Shown here in pieces: positions 20,532 through 34,600 of a stretch of 64,000 nucleotides of DNA. Within the stretch, counting starts at the first letter, position 1, and each line of letters opens with the position of its first letter. Position numbers and translations under genes: made by a program. The notes beneath the pieces were generated by a model. That model was not told the DNA's origin and did no database searches. It saw only the letters and a program-made list of their open reading frames with translations. The stretch comes from Pseudomonas tensinigenes (lineage in GTDB: Bacteria; Pseudomonadota; Gammaproteobacteria; Pseudomonadales; Pseudomonadaceae), in assembly GCF_014268445.2 (NCBI RefSeq), contig NZ_CP077089.1:362501-426500 (forward strand), given 5' to 3'.

Positions 20532-20870
20532 TCAGATCAACCCGCCCTCATCCTCATCAATCAACTGACTCAACCCGCCCAATGCTTCCCGCGCCTGTGT
20601 CCGGTCCATCAACTTGGCCTGAGCCGCCGGTGGCAGGTCGGTGACGCGGATCACGCCTTTCTGGGTCAGCACCTGAATCAGGTCGTCGAGTACCCGAATC
20701 ATTTCGAAGTCGCTCTGCTTGAGCTGTTTCAGGCTGGTTTCCACCACTTCGTTGGCGAACCAGGCCTGGATTTCATGGCTGTCGGCCGGCAGGGTTTCCG
20801 TGGCCTCGGCGTAGGCCGCGGCTTCCACGCGAATCAACAGACCTTGCGCATCGCGTTGCACGTAAAACAT
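20532..20870 (-). CDS. Small conserved hypothetical protein downstream of lapA
   Basis: 112 residues, acidic, no signal or membrane segment, mostly helical. It begins MFYVQRDAQGLLIRVEA and ends in DEDEGGLI. In pseudomonads such proteins are often labelled tryptophan-synthase-beta-like, which I see no reason to believe. It is on the same strand as lapA, 149 bases after its stop, with a partial terminator between. The function is unknown. Confidence 0.75.
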   Translation of the reverse strand: MFYVQRDAQGLLIRVEAAAYAEATETLPADSHEIQAWFANEVVETSLKQLKQSDFEMIRVLDDLIQVLTQKGVIRVTDLPPAAQAKLMDRTQAREALGGLSQLIDEDEGGLI

Positions 20871-20981
20871 TGAGCATCCCTCAGAAATGAACCAGCGTCA
20901 TGCTGTCAGCAGCATAGCCAACTGCGCGCGAGTATGCGGGGCGGCGGCGCAATCGTCACCGGTCCGGTCAGCACAAACGTG

Positions 20982-21010
20982 ACGGCCACACCAGAAGGGC
21001 GGCCGTTTTT
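20982..21010. terminator. Hairpin after lapA
   Basis: ACGGCC and GGCCGT pair over a 13-base loop. On plus, T5 follows, and on minus the flank is A-rich. This is a modest terminator for lapA, possibly leaky. Confidence 0.45.
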
Positions 21011-21019
21011 GTTCACGTA

Positions 21020-22640
21020 TCAGCTGTTGTTGTGGTCGACCTTGATGGTCGGATCGCTGCCGGCAATCAGGTTGTGAATGTTGGCACTCGACCAGTTGTT
21101 GCCTTCCAGTTTGATCGTCACATCCGGGGTTGCCGCAGCGGCGTCGCCCGAATTGAACTTGCCTGCCGAGCTGACTTGCAGTGACGACGTGCCGTCGACC
21201 GTGGTGATCTTCAGGAAGTTATCGATGGTGCTACCGGTCTCGCCCTGCAACAAATCACGCAGGTCGATGCGGTCGCCTTCGCTGGCCTTGAAGTCCTTGA
21301 TCACGTCGTTGCCGGTGTCGCCCGCCTTCCAGACGAAGGTGTCGGCACCCGAACCACCGATCAGGATGTCGTTGCCCTGACCGCCGATCAGCGTGTCGTT
21401 GCCGGTGCCGCCGAGGAGGATGTCATTGCCTTTGCCGCCATCGAGCCAGTCGTTGCCGCCCGAGCCGAAGAGGATGTCATTGCCCGCGCCACCCAACAGC
21501 GTGTCGTTACCGTCGTGCGCGCCGGAGACATCGAACGCCTGATAGTGCTCGGTGATGTATTGGTGCACGTTGCTGGTGGTGACCTTGCTGACGTCAACCC
21601 CGGTTTCCTTGGCCACGAACGCCTGCATCGCCTGATAACCCTCACCGGCAATGCCGTTGAAGCTCACCAGGTCGCCGAACAGGATGTCATTGCCGTCGCC
21701 ACCGCTGACGGTGTCGTTGCCCGGCATCGTCGCTTCGGTGTGGCCGATGATCGAGTTGGCCAGATCCTTCGGATCGATGTTGGTCTGCGGCGTTTTATCC
21801 GAATCGTAAGGCTTCAGATCGTTGAGGCTGACATCGTTGTTCAGTCCGATAGCCTCGACGTTCGACAGACCGCTGAGCAAGGCAAAGCCACTGGTCGAGT
21901 TACTGGTCGTTGACGAGTTGGTGCTGTTACCGGTACCCGCCAGACTCGACAACTCATAAGTGCCGTCGCCCTGAGCGTGGATGGTGCCCAGATTAGAGCT
22001 GCTCCAGCCCCACCACGAATTGTAGGTTTGCAGGGTTACGGTGCCGGCGCTGTTGATCGTCAACGCATGGGTATTGTCGATATAAGTGCTGAAGGTATCG
22101 CCCGGCTTGTAGTTGCTGGTTTTCACCACATCGTCGAGCTTCACGTTGCCGTACAGCGTCGGGTTGGTCTGCTCGCCGCTCTGGTAGTAGGTCGGCTGGC
22201 CGTCGGTGATGAAGTACGTGAGGTTCTTCGCCCCGGTGTTGGCCACCGCGTCAGCGCTCTGGAACCAGTTGGCCGTGGTCTTGAACACGTCCTCGTAGTT
22301 GGTGCCGCCGCCGGAGGCCATCGAGTCCAGTACCGCTTTGAGTTGCGTCAGTGCGTTCGGGTCGTTGAGGTTCACCGACACCGACTTGTTGACCTGGGTA
22401 TCGAAGTCGACGAGGAAGATGTTCACCGTGCCCGAATTGCTGCCGCCCAGGCTCTGCTTGAGGCTGTTGAACACCGAGGTCAGCGAGTCTTTGGCCGCGT
22501 TGAGCGACGACGCGCTCATGCTGCCGGAGCTGTCGACCATGAACGCGATGTTGTAGTTGGTGCCCGGCACCACGGTCAGGCCACCGATGTCGGCGACGAT
22601 GATGTCGTTGCCATCGGTGCCGGTGACAGTATCGTCGCCC
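21020..22640 (-). other. LapA C-terminal VWA, RTX and secretion-signal region
   Basis: A VWA domain begins YNIAFMVDSSGSMS and carries an insertion rich in Trp, Ser and Thr (NSWWGWSSSN, then a Ser/Thr/Asn tract). Calcium-binding GGxGNDxL nonapeptides follow, then the uncleaved type I export signal ending in DHNNS. Confidence 0.88.
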
Positions 22641-25600
22641 GAGGTTGCCACAACAGCGTTGTAGACCGCCGGCACCACGGTGACCGGAATGGTCGCGGTG
22701 CTGCTCGCCGAACCGCCGACCATTTCGGTGGAGGTCGAGGTCACGGTCAGGTTGAACTGGCCGTTGTAGTACGGCGGAGGGGTCACGGTCAGGCTGCCGA
22801 GGTTCCAGCCGGTGACGTTGGCGTCGCCGCTGCTGGCGGTGACGGTGAAGGTATGCCCCGCGCCATCGCTGAGCACCGAGCCGACCGGCGCGCCGCTGAT
22901 CTTCACGCTCAGGGTTTCCGAGCCGTCGGTGTCAGTCAGCGCGGTGGTGATTGCCGACAGTTTCACCGTGGTGCCTTCGGCGCCGGTGTTGAGTTTGTAG
23001 CCGTCGTAATAGCCTTCGCCGTTAGTGCCGTGCAGATCGGAGACGGTCACGCCCGAGTTCACCAGATCCTTCACGCCGGTGTAGATCGGTACGCCGGCGC
23101 TGCTCAGGTCGATCGGCGTACTGCCGTTGACCGACAGATTGACGTCGTAGCTGCCCGGGCCGCTCTGGTTGTGGTGGTAGATGTCCAGGGTGTAGTAGCC
23201 GCTGGTGGTCGGGGTGAACGAACCGTTGAGGTTGCCGCCCACGCCCCACGTGGTCGATGCCACATTCTTGCCACCAATGGTGACCAACAGGCTGTCATCG
23301 CCGATGCCGCTGAAGGTGTAGGTCTTGCCGGCTTCCAGATAGATCAGGCCCGAGGTCTTCGACGCTGTGCCGGCGGTCACGCTGCCGTCGGACTGCACGT
23401 TGTTCACATTGGTGCTGGTGTTCGGAGTGCCAGCGCCGTCGATGACGTTTTTCAACGTGGTCGAATCCGCGCCATTGCCGTTGGTGCCCAGACCCGCCAG
23501 GCCGGTCCAGACTTCCTTGATCAGGCCGGTGGACTTCACGCTGTTGTCGGCGACGCTCACGGTCGGTGCATCCGCCACCGGAGTAATGTCGATCTTCACG
23601 GTGCCGGTATTGCCCAGCAACTGGCCGTCGGTTGGCTGGAACTTGATTTGCGCGTAGTCAGCCTGGTTGTTGCCCAGACCTGTGCCACCGTAACCGTTGA
23701 CGCCCGACTCGTTGGCATCCGGCAGGAAGCGCAGCTTGCCGGCGTCGATGTCAGCCTTGCTGAAGGTCTGGTTGTTGGCGACGTCTTTCCAGGTCGAACC
23801 GTCCAGATACTGCAGTTTGCCTTCGCCCGGCAGTTGGGTGATTTTGATGCCGAGGCTGCTGGCCGGGCTGTCGACGTCGGTCACGCCGAAGGTTGACCAG
23901 CCGAGCACCAGCGGGGTGTCTTCGGTACCGGTGACATTGCTCGGTGCAGCCACCGGAGCGTCGTTGACCGCTACCACGTTGACCGTGGTGGTCGCGGTGT
24001 TGGAGTAGTTGCCGCCATCGGTCACGGTCACGGTGATGATCCGTGGCACGGTGCTCGGGTTTTCACTGCCGTTGGTGAAGCTGATGTTCTTGATGGCCTG
24101 CATGTAGTCGGCCAGTGTCGCGTTGCCCGACAGCGTCAGGGTCACGGTGCCGTTGGTGCTGTTGGCATTGATGGTGATGCCGTTGACGCTGTTGCCCAGA
24201 TTCAGCGCATCGCCGTCCTGACGGTTGGTCAGAACCACAGTGGCACCGGTGAGCATGGTGCTGTCCGGGTCGGTGATGCTGATGTCGGTGTCGGCAATCG
24301 ACACGCCCGCGCCCGGGGTGTTTTCGGTGAAGGTCACCTTGTAGTCGGCACCGGTGGCGCCGCTGGAGTTGTTGGCATCCAGGTCGAGCACCGGCGGCGC
24401 ATCGTTGTCGATGATCGACGTGCTGACGCTGCCGTTGGTGCTGCTGACCGCAAGGTTCTCGAAGTTGCCGCCAGTGGCGGAATCGATCTTGACCACGAAG
24501 TTCTCGGTGCCTTCGGTGATCTTGTCATCGATGGTGGCGACATTGAACTGCGCGCTGCTCGCACCTGCCGGGATCTTCACGGTGTAAACGCCAGTGAAGT
24601 CCGAGCCGTCGGCGGCGGTACCGCTGTAGACGATTTTCAGGGTCACTTCGGTTTGTGCCGGGTGGTTCAGGCTGACCGTGTAGCTGGCGGTCTGGCCTTC
24701 GGTCACCGAGCTGCTGCCGGTGATGCTGACGGTGGTGGTGTCGACGGTGTCAGTGACGCTGGTCACAGCTGGCGTGGTGTTGGTCACGAGGTTTTCGAAG
24801 CCGCCGCCATTGGTGCCGGTGATGGTCGCCTGCACGGTGCCGGCGTCTTTGTAGACGTCGTCAGCCGGTGCAGGAACAGTCACGGTGCCAGTGGTTTTGC
24901 CAGCGTCGATGGTGATTACCGAACCGTTGCTGAGGGTCACGGTCACTGGCGAGCCAGCGGCGTTGGTCAGGGTCGCGGTGTAGGTGATCTGGCCACCTTC
25001 AGCCACGGTGCCGGTCGCGGACAGCGTCAGGTTGGTGGTGTCGACGGTGTCGGTCACGGTGGTGCTGACCGGGGTCTTGTCGGCCACCAGATTTTCGTAG
25101 TTGCCGCCCGTTACGTTGGTAATCGAGTTGGTCAGCGGTGCGTGACCAGTCAACGCATCGTTTGGTGCGGCGGTGGTCACGGTGCCAGTGGTTTTGCCGA
25201 TGTCGATGGTGATGGTCTGACCGTTGGCCAGGGTCACGACAACCGGCGAGCCGGTCACGGCTGCACCGACAGTGGCGGTGTAGACAACGTTGCCGCCTTC
25301 AGCCGCAGAGCCGGTCGCGGTCAGCTTCACGGTGGTGGTGTCGATGGTGTCAGTCACACTGGTCACGGCCGGAGCCGTGCTGGTGACCAGGTTTTCGAAG
25401 CTGCCACCGGTGGCGGTTTTGATCGTTGCCTGGACGTTGCCGGCGTCTTTGTAGACGTCATCGGCTGGGGCTGGAACGGTCACGGTGCCGGTGGTTTTGC
25501 CGGCGTCGATGGTGATCACGGCGCCGTTGGACAGGGTGACGGTCACTGGCGAGCCAGCGGCGTTGGTCAATGTCGCGGTGTAAACAATCGAGCCGCCTTC

Positions 25601-28600
25601 GGCCACGGTGCCGGTCGCGGACAGCGACAGGTTGGTGGTGTCGACGGTGTCAGTGACGTTGGTCGAAACCGGCGTCTTGTCGGCAACGAGGTTTTCGTAA
25701 TTGCCGCCCGTGACGTTGGTGATCGAGTTGGTCAGCGGCGCGTGGCCAGTCAACGCATCGTTCGGAGCGGTGGTGGTGACGGTGCCAGTGGTCTGGCCGA
25801 CGCCGATGGTGATGGTCTGACCGTTCGACAGGGTCACGACAACCGGCGAGCCGGTAACCGGTGCGCCTACGGTAGCGGTATAGACGACGTTGCCGCCTTC
25901 AGCCGCCGACTCAGTGGCGGTCAGCTTCACAGTGGTGGTGTCGATCGTGTCGGTGACGCTGGTCACGGCCGGAGTCGTACTCGGCACCAGGTTTTCGAAG
26001 TTGCCACCGGTAGCGTTGCTGATCGTCGCCTGCACGTTGCCGGCGTCTTTGTAGACGTCGTCGGCTGGCGCTGGAACGGTCACGGTGCCAGTGGTTTTAC
26101 CGGCGTCGATGGTGATCACGGCGCCGTTCGACAGGGTTACGGTCACTGGCGAACCAGCGGCGTTGGTCAGCGTAGCGGTGTAAACAATCGAACCGCCTTC
26201 AGCCACAGAACCGGTCGCACTGAGCGACAGGTTGGTGGTGTCGACGGTGTCAGTCACGTTGGTGCTGACCGGGGTTTTGTCGGCCACGAGGTTCTCGTAG
26301 TTGCCGCCCGTCACGTTGGTGATCGAGTTGGTCAGTGGCGCCTGACCGGTCAGCGCATCGTTCGGTGCGGTAGTGGTCGCAGTCCCCGTAGTCTGGCCAA
26401 CACCAATGGTGATGGTCTGGCCGTTGGCCAGGGTCACGACAACCGGCGAACCGGTGACTGGCGCGCCGACAGTCGCGGTGTAGACAACGTTGCCGCCCTC
26501 GGCTGCAGTTGTGGTTGCAGTGAGTTTTACGGTGCTGGTGTCGATCGTGTCGGTAACGCTGGTCACGGCTGGAGTCGTGCTCGGCACGAGGTTTTCGAAG
26601 TTGCCACCGGTGGCGGTGCTGATCGTCGCCTGCACGGTACCGGCGTCTTTGTAGACGTCATCGGCTGGCGCTGGAACGGTTACGGTGCCGGTGGTCTTGC
26701 CAGCGTCGATGGTGATCACGGCGCCGTTGCTCAGCGTCACGGTGACTGGCGAGCCAGCGGCGTTGGTCAAGGTCGCGGTGTAAACAATCGAACCGCCTTC
26801 AGCCACCGAGCCAGTCGCGCTCAGCGACAGATTGGTGGTGTCGACAGTGTCGGTCACGTTGGTGCTGACCGGGGTTTTGTCGGCCACGAGGTTTTCGAAG
26901 TTACCGCCGGTCACGTCGGTGATCGCGTTGGTCAGCGGTGCGTGACCGGTCAATACGTCGTTTGGCGCGGTAGTGGTCGCGGTACCGGTGGTCTGGCCAA
27001 CACCAATGGTGATGGTCTGACCGTTCGACAGGGTTACCACGACTGGCGAACCGGTTACTGGCGCGCCGACGGTTGCGGTGTAGACGACATTGCCGCCCTC
27101 AGCGGCAGTGGCAGTCGCGGTCAGTTTCACCGTGGTGGTGTCGATGGTATCGGTAACGCTGGTGATAGCCGGCGTCGTGCTTGGTACCAGATTTTCGAAG
27201 TTGCCACCGGTGGCGGTACTGATCGTCGCTTGCACGGTGCCGGCGTCTTTGTAGACGTCGTCGGCCGGTGCCGGAACGGTCACGGTGCCAGTGGTTTTGC
27301 CGGCGTCGATGGTGATCACGGCGCCGTTGGACAGGGTTACGGTCACTGGCGAGCCAGCGGCGTTGGTCAAGGTTGCGGTGTAGACGATCGAGCCACCTTC
27401 AGCCACCGAGCCAGTCGCGCTCAGCGACAGATTGGTGGTGTCGACAGTGTCGGTCACGTTGGTGCTGACCGGGGTTTTGTCGGCCACGAGGTTTTCGTAG
27501 TTACCGCCCGTGACGTTGGTGATCGCGTTGGTCAGCGGCGCGTGACCGGTCAATGCATCGTTTGGCGCTGCGGTGGTTGCGGTGCCCGTGGTCTGGCCTA
27601 CACCGATGGTGATGGTTTGACCGTTGGCCAACGTCACGACAACTGGCGAGCCGGTTACCGGTGCGCCGACGGTTGCGGTGTAGACGACGTTGCCGCCTTC
27701 AGCCGCCGACTCGGTGGCCGACAGTTTCACGGTGGTGGTGTCGATGGTGTCGGTGACGCTGGTCACGGCCGGCGTTGTGCTCGGCACCAGATTTTCGAAG
27801 TTGCCACCGGTGGCGGTGCTGATCGTGGCCTGCACGGTGCCGGCGTCTTTGTAGACGTCGTCGGCTGGTGCTGGAACGGTCACGGTGCCGGTGGTTTTGC
27901 CGGCTTCGATGGTGATCACCGCACCGTTGCTCAGCGTCACGGTCACTGGTGAACCGGCGGCATTGGTCAGGGTCGCGGTGTAGACGATCGAGCCACCTTC
28001 AGCAACCGAACCCGTCGCGCTCAGCGACAGGTTGGTGGTGTCGACGGTGTCGGTCACGTTGGTGCTGACCGGGGTCTTGTCGGCCACCAGGTTCTCGAAG
28101 TTGCCACCTGTCACGTTGGTGATCGCGTTGGTCAGCGGAGCGTGGCCGGTCAATGCGTCATTCGGCGCAGTGGCGGTCGCCGTGCCGGTGGTCTGGCCGA
28201 CGCCGATGGTGATCGTCTGACCGTTGGCCAGGGTTACGACGACAGGCGAGCCAGTGACGGCTGCGCCAACAGTGGCGGTGTAGGTGACGGTGCCACCTTC
28301 AGCTGCTGACTCGGTGGCGGTCAGTTTGACGGTGGTGGTGTCGATGGTGTCGGTGACGTTGGTGACGGCTGGAACAGTGCTCGGAACCAGGTTCTCGAAG
28401 TTGCCGCCGGTCGCGGTCGAAATGGTTGCTTCGACTTTACCTGCATCTTTGTAAACGTCATCCGCCGGCGCTGCGACGGTCACGGTGCCGGTGGTTTTGC
28501 CCGCTTCGATGGTGATTACAGCGCCGTTCGACAGGGTCACGGTGACCGGCGAGCCAGCCGCGTTGGTCAGCGTCGCGGTGTAGACGATCGAGCCCCCTTC

Positions 28601-31600
28601 AGCAACCGAACCCGTCGCGCTCAGCGACAGGTTGGTGGTGTCGACGGTATCGGTGACCGTGGTCGAAACCGGGGTCTTGTCGGCCACGAGGTTTTCGTAA
28701 TTGCCGCCAGTAACGCCGGTGATCGAGTTGGTCAGTGGCGCCTGACCGGTCAGTGCATCGTTCGGTGCAGTGATGGTCACGGTACCGGTGGTTTTGCCGA
28801 CTTCGATGGTGATGTTCTGGCCGTTGGCCAGGGTCACCACGACTGGCGAGCCGGTCACTGGAGCGCCCACAGTGGCGGTGTAAGTGACGGTGCCGCCTTC
28901 AGCGACCGACGTATCAGCCGTCAGTTTGACGGTCGAGGTGTCGATGGTGTCGGTGACTTCGGTCACGGCCGGAACGGTGCTCGGCACCAGGTTTTCGAAG
29001 TTGCCACCGGTAGCGGTGGAGATCGTTGCTTCGACTTTGCCGGCGTCTTTGTAGACGTCATCTGCCGGAGCTGGAACGGTCACGGTGCCGGTGGTTTTGC
29101 CGGCTTCGATGGTGATCACCGCACCGTTGCTCAGCGTCACGGTCACTGGTGAACCGGCGGCATTGGTCAGGGTCGCGGTGTAGACGATCGAGCCACCTTC
29201 AGCAACCGAACCCGTCGCGCTCAGCGACAGGTTGGTGGTGTCGACGGTATCGGTGACGTTAGTCGAAACCGGAGACTTGTCAGCCACCAGATTCTCGTAG
29301 TTACCGCCGCTCACGTTAGTGATCGCGTTGGTCAGCGGAGCGTGACCGGTCAGCGCATCGTTCGGTGCGGTGAAGGTGACGGTGCCGGTGGTTTTGCCAA
29401 CTTCGATGGTGATGTTCTGGCCGTTGGCCAAAGTCACGGTGACCGGCGAACCGGTGACTGGAGCGCCGACAGTGGCGGTGTAAGTGACGGTGCCGCCTTC
29501 AGCGACCGACGTATCAGCCGTCAGTTTGACGGTCGAGGTGTCGATGGTGTCAGTCACTTCGGTCACGGCCGGAACAGTGCTCGGCACCAGGTTTTCGAAG
29601 TTGCCACCGGTAGCGGTGGAGATCGTCGCTTCAACCTTGCCCGCGTCTTTGTAGACGTCATCGGCCGGGGCTGGAACGGTCACGGTGCCAGTGGTTTTGC
29701 CGGCTTCGATGGTAATCACCGCGCCGTTCGACAGGGTCACGGTCACTGGCGAGCCAGCCGCGTTGGTCAATGTGGCGGTGTAGGTGATCGAGCCGCCCTC
29801 AGCCACAGAACCGGTCGCGCTTAGCGACAGGTTAGTGGTGTCGACGGTGTCGGTCACGGTGGTGCTGACCGGGGTCTTGTCGGCCACGAGATTTTCGTAG
29901 TTGCCACCAGTGACACCGGTGATCGCGTTGGTGATCGGCGCGTGGCCGGTCAGCGCATCGTTCGGTGCGATGAAGGTTACGGTGCCGGTGGTTTTACCGA
30001 CTTCGATGGTGATGTTCTGACCATTGGCCAGGGTTACGGTGACCGGCGAACCGGTTACCGGAGCGCCAACAGTGGCGGTGTAAGTAACCATGCCGCCTTC
30101 AGCCACGGAAGTGTCGGCTGTCAATTTGACGGTCGAGGTGTCGATGGTATCGGTGACTTCGGTTACGGCCGGCACAGTGCTCGGCACCAGGTTTTCGAAG
30201 TTGCCGCCAGTTGCGGTGGAGATCGTCGCTTCGACTTTGCCCGCGTCTTTGTAGACGTCGTCTGCTGGTGCAGGAACAGTCACGGTCCCGGTGGTTTTAC
30301 CAGCTTCGATGGTGATTACCGCACCATTCGACAGGGTCACGGTGACCGGGCTGCCAGCTGCATTGGTCAGCGTCGCGGTGTAGATGATCGAACCACCTTC
30401 CGCAACGGTGCCGGTCGCCGTCAGCGACAGGTCAGTGGTGTCGACAGTGTCGGTGACATTGGTCGAAACCGGGGTCTTGTCCGCCACCAGGTTTTCGAAG
30501 TTGCCGCCGCTCACCTCGGTGATCGCATTGGTGATCGGCGCGTGACCGCTCAATGCATCGTTCGGCGCGATGGTGGTCGCGGTGCCGGTGGTCTGGCCGA
30601 CGCCGATGGTGATGGTCTGACCGTTAGCGAGGGTCACGACCACAGGCGAACCGGTCACTGGCGCGCCGACGGTTGCGGTGTAAGTCACGCTGCCGCCCTC
30701 AGCCGCCGACTCGGTCGCGGTGAGTTTGACGCTGGTGGTGTCGATGGTGTCGGTAACGTTGGTCACCGCTGGCACGGTGCTAGGCACCAGGTTCTCGAAG
30801 TTACCGCCGGTTGCATCCTTGATCGTCACTTCGACTTTGCCAGCGTCTTTGTAGACGTCATCGGCAGGCGCTGGAACGGTCACGGTGCCGGTGGTTTTGC
30901 CCGCTTCGATGGTGATCACCGAACCGTTCGACAGGGCCACGGTTACAGGGGTGCCGGCCGGGTTGGTCAGGGTCGCGGTGTAAACGATCGAGCCGCCTTC
31001 AGCCACCGAATCGGTCGCGGTCAGGTTCAGGTTAGTGGTGTCGGTGGTGTCCGATACCGCGGTGTCGGCGGACTTGCCGTCGACCGCGAGTTTTTCGTAA
31101 TTGCCGCCAGTGGCGCCATCGATGGTCACGCTCAGCGAGCTGCCGCCGGCCAATGGGCTGTTCGGTGCAACGAAGTTCACCGAGCCGGTGGTTTCACCGA
31201 CAGCGATGGTAATGGTCTGGCCGTTGGACAGGGTCACGACAACCGGCGAGCCAGTCACTGGCGCGGTCACGGTCGCGGTGTAGACCACGGTTTCGCCTTC
31301 GGCGACGTTCGCCGTGGCAGTCAGTGACACGGTGGAGGTGTCGATGGTGTCGTTGACGGTGGTGACGGCCGGGGCAGTGCTGGTGACGAGGTTTTCGAAG
31401 TCGCCACCGGTCGCGCCTTTGATGGTCGCTTCAACGGTGCCGGCGTCTTTGTAGACGTCGTCTTTCGGTGCGTCGACGGTCACGGTGCCGGAAGTTTTGC
31501 CGGCCTCGATGGTGATCACCGAACCGTTGCTCAGGGTTACGGTGACCGGACTGCCAGCGGCGTTGGTCAGCGTCGCGGTGTAGGTAATCTGGCCGCCTTC

Positions 31601-34600
31601 GTTCACCGAGCCGGTGGCGCTCAGCGACAGGTTGGTGGTGTCGACAGTGTCAGTGACGGTGGTGCTGACCGGGGTTTTGTCGGCCACGAGGTTTTCGTAA
31701 TTGCCGCCGGAAACATTCGTGATCGCGTTGGTCAGCGGTGCATGGCCAGTCAGCGCATCATTCGGTGCGGTCGTGGTCACGGTGCCGGTGGTTTTACCCA
31801 CTTCGATGGTGATGTTCTGACCGTTGGCCAGGGTCACCACAACTGGCGAGCCAGTGACTGGCGCACCGACCGTGGCGGTGTAGGTGACGGTGCCACCTTC
31901 AGCTGCCGACTCGGTGGCGGTCAGTTTGACCGTCGAAGTGTCGATGGTGTCGGTAACGTCAGTAACTGCTGGCGTGGTGCTCGGAACGAGGTTCTCGAAG
32001 TTGCCGCCGGTGGCGTCCTTGATGGTCACTTCGACTTTGCCAGCGTCTTTGTAAACGTCATCGGCTGGCGCAGGAACCGTCACGGTGCCGGTGGTTTTGC
32101 CCGCTTCGATGGTGATCACCGAACCGTTCGACAGGGCCACGGTGACCGGGGTACCGGCCGGGTTGGTCAGGGTCGCGGTGTAAACAATCGAACCGCCTTC
32201 AGCCACGGTGCCAGTCGCGGTCAGCGACAGGTTGGTGGTGTCGACAGTGTCAGTAACGTTGGTTGAAACCGGTGTCTTGTCGGCTACCAGATTCTCGTAG
32301 TTACCGCCGCTCACATCAGTGATCGCATTGGTCAGCGGGGTGTGGCCGTTCAACGCATCGTTCGGCGCAGTGGTGGTCACGGTGCCAGTGGTTTTACCCA
32401 CTTCGATGGTGATGTTCTGACCGTTGGCCAGGGTCACCACAACTGGCGAGCCAGTGACTGGCGCACCGACCGTGGCGGTGTAGGTGACGGTGCCACCTTC
32501 AGCCGCTGACTCGGTGGCGGTCAGTTTGACGGTGGTAGTGTCGACGGTATCAGTGACTTCGGTCACGGCCGGGACAGTGCTCGGTACCAGATTCTCGAAG
32601 TCGCCGCCGGTGGCGTCCTTGATGGTGACTTCGACTTTGCCGGCGTCTTTGTAGACGTCATCGGCTGGCGCAGCGACAGTCACGGTGCCGGTGGTTTTAC
32701 CGGCCTCGATGGTAATGACCGAGCCGTTCGACAGGGTCACAGTCACCGGCGAGCCAGCCGGGTTGGTCAGCGTCGCGGTGTAGATGATCGAACCGCCCTC
32801 GGCGACCGAGTTGGTGGCGCTGAGCGACAGGTCAGTGGTGTCGACGGTGTCAGTGACCGTAGTCGAAACCGGGGTCTTGTCAGCCACCAGGTTTTCGTAG
32901 TTGCCGCCGCTCACACCCGTGATCGAATTACCCAGCGACGCCTGACCGGTCAACGCATCGTTCGGCGCGGTGAAGGTCACGGTGCCAGTGGTCTTGCCGA
33001 CTTCGATGGTGATGCTCTGACCATTGGCCAGGGTCACCACGACCGGCGAACCGGTGACCGGCGCGCCGACAGTGGCGGTATAGGTGACAGTGCCACCTTC
33101 AGCCACAGTGGTGTCGGCCGTCAGCTTCACGGTCGAGGTGTCGATGGTGTCAGTCACTTCGGTCACGGCCGGGACAGTGCTCGGCACCAGATTTTCGAAG
33201 TTGCCGCCAGTCGCATCCTTGATGGTGACTTCGACTTTGCCTGAGTCTTTATAGACATCATCGGCAGGCGCCGGAACGGTCACGGTGCCGGTGGTCTTGC
33301 CCGCCTCGATGGTGATCACCGAGCCGTTGCTCAGGGTCACGGTCACCGGCGTGCCAGCGGCATTGGTCAGGGTCGCGGTGTAGGTGATCTGGCCGCCTTC
33401 AGCCACAGTTCCCGTCGCGCTCAGCGACAGGTTGGTGGTATCAGTGGTGTCGGTGACGGTGGTGCTGACCGGGGTTTTGTCAGCCACGAGGTTTTCGTAA
33501 TTGCCGCCGGAAACGTCGGTGATCGCATTGATCAACGGTGCATGGCCAGTCAGCGCATCGTTCGGTGCGGTGGTGGTCACGGTGCCGGTGGTTTTGCCGA
33601 CTTCGATGGTGATGTTCTGGCCGTTGGCCAAGGTCACGACGACAGGCGAACCGGTGACTGGCGCGCCCACGGTTGCGGTGTAGGTAACGGTGCCACCTTC
33701 AGCCGTCGACTCGGTAGCGGTCAGTTTGACCGTCGAGGTGTCGATGGTGTCAGTGACGTCGGTTACGGCTGGGGTGGTGCTCGGAACGAGGTTCTCGAAG
33801 TTGCCGCCAGTGGCATCCTTGATGGTCACTTCGACCTTGCCGGCGTCTTTGTAGACGTCATCGGCCGGAGCTGGAACGGAGACAGTGCCGGTGGTTTTGC
33901 CGGCTTCAATGGTGATCACCGAACCGTTGCTCAACGTCACGGTCACTGGCGTGCCAGCCGGATTGGTCAGCGTCGCGGTGTAAACGATCGACCCGCCTTC
34001 CGCCACGGTGCCGGTCGCAGTCAGCGACAGGTTGGTGGTGTCGACGGTGTCAGTAACAGTGGTCGAAACCGGGGTTTTGTCGGCGACCAGATTTTCGTAG
34101 TTACCACCGCTCACCTCAGTGATCGCATTGGTGATCGGCGCGTGGCCGGTCAATGCATCGTTCGGTGCGGTGGTGGTCGCGGTGCCGGTGGTCTGGCCTA
34201 CGCCAATGGTGATGGTCTGACCGTTAGCCAGGGTCACGACCACAGGCGAACCGGTCACTGGCGCGCCGACGGTTGCGGTGTAAATCACGCTGCCACCCTC
34301 AGCTGCCGACTCGGTCGCGGTGAGTTTGACGCTGGTGGTGTCGACGGTGTCAGTGACGTCGGTTACGGCTGGGGTGGTACTCGGAACGAGGTTCTCGAAG
34401 TTGCCGCCAGTGGCGTCCTTGATCGTGACTTCGACCTTGCCGGCGTCTTTGTAGACGTCATCTGCTGGCGCAGGAACCGTCACGGTGCCAGTGGTTTTAC
34501 CGGCTTCGATGGTGATCACCGAGCCGTTGCTCAAGGTCACGGTCACCGGCGTGCCGGCCGGGTTGGTCAGCGTCGCGGTGTAAACGATCGAACCGCCTTC

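Noticed and set aside
24653..27952. Plus-strand open frame of 1099 codons opposite lapA
   Set aside because: It is antisense to the lapA repeats; its length comes from GC-rich codons and tandem repetition, it is rich in Gly/Arg/His repeats with no known fold, and lapA is clearly the real gene.
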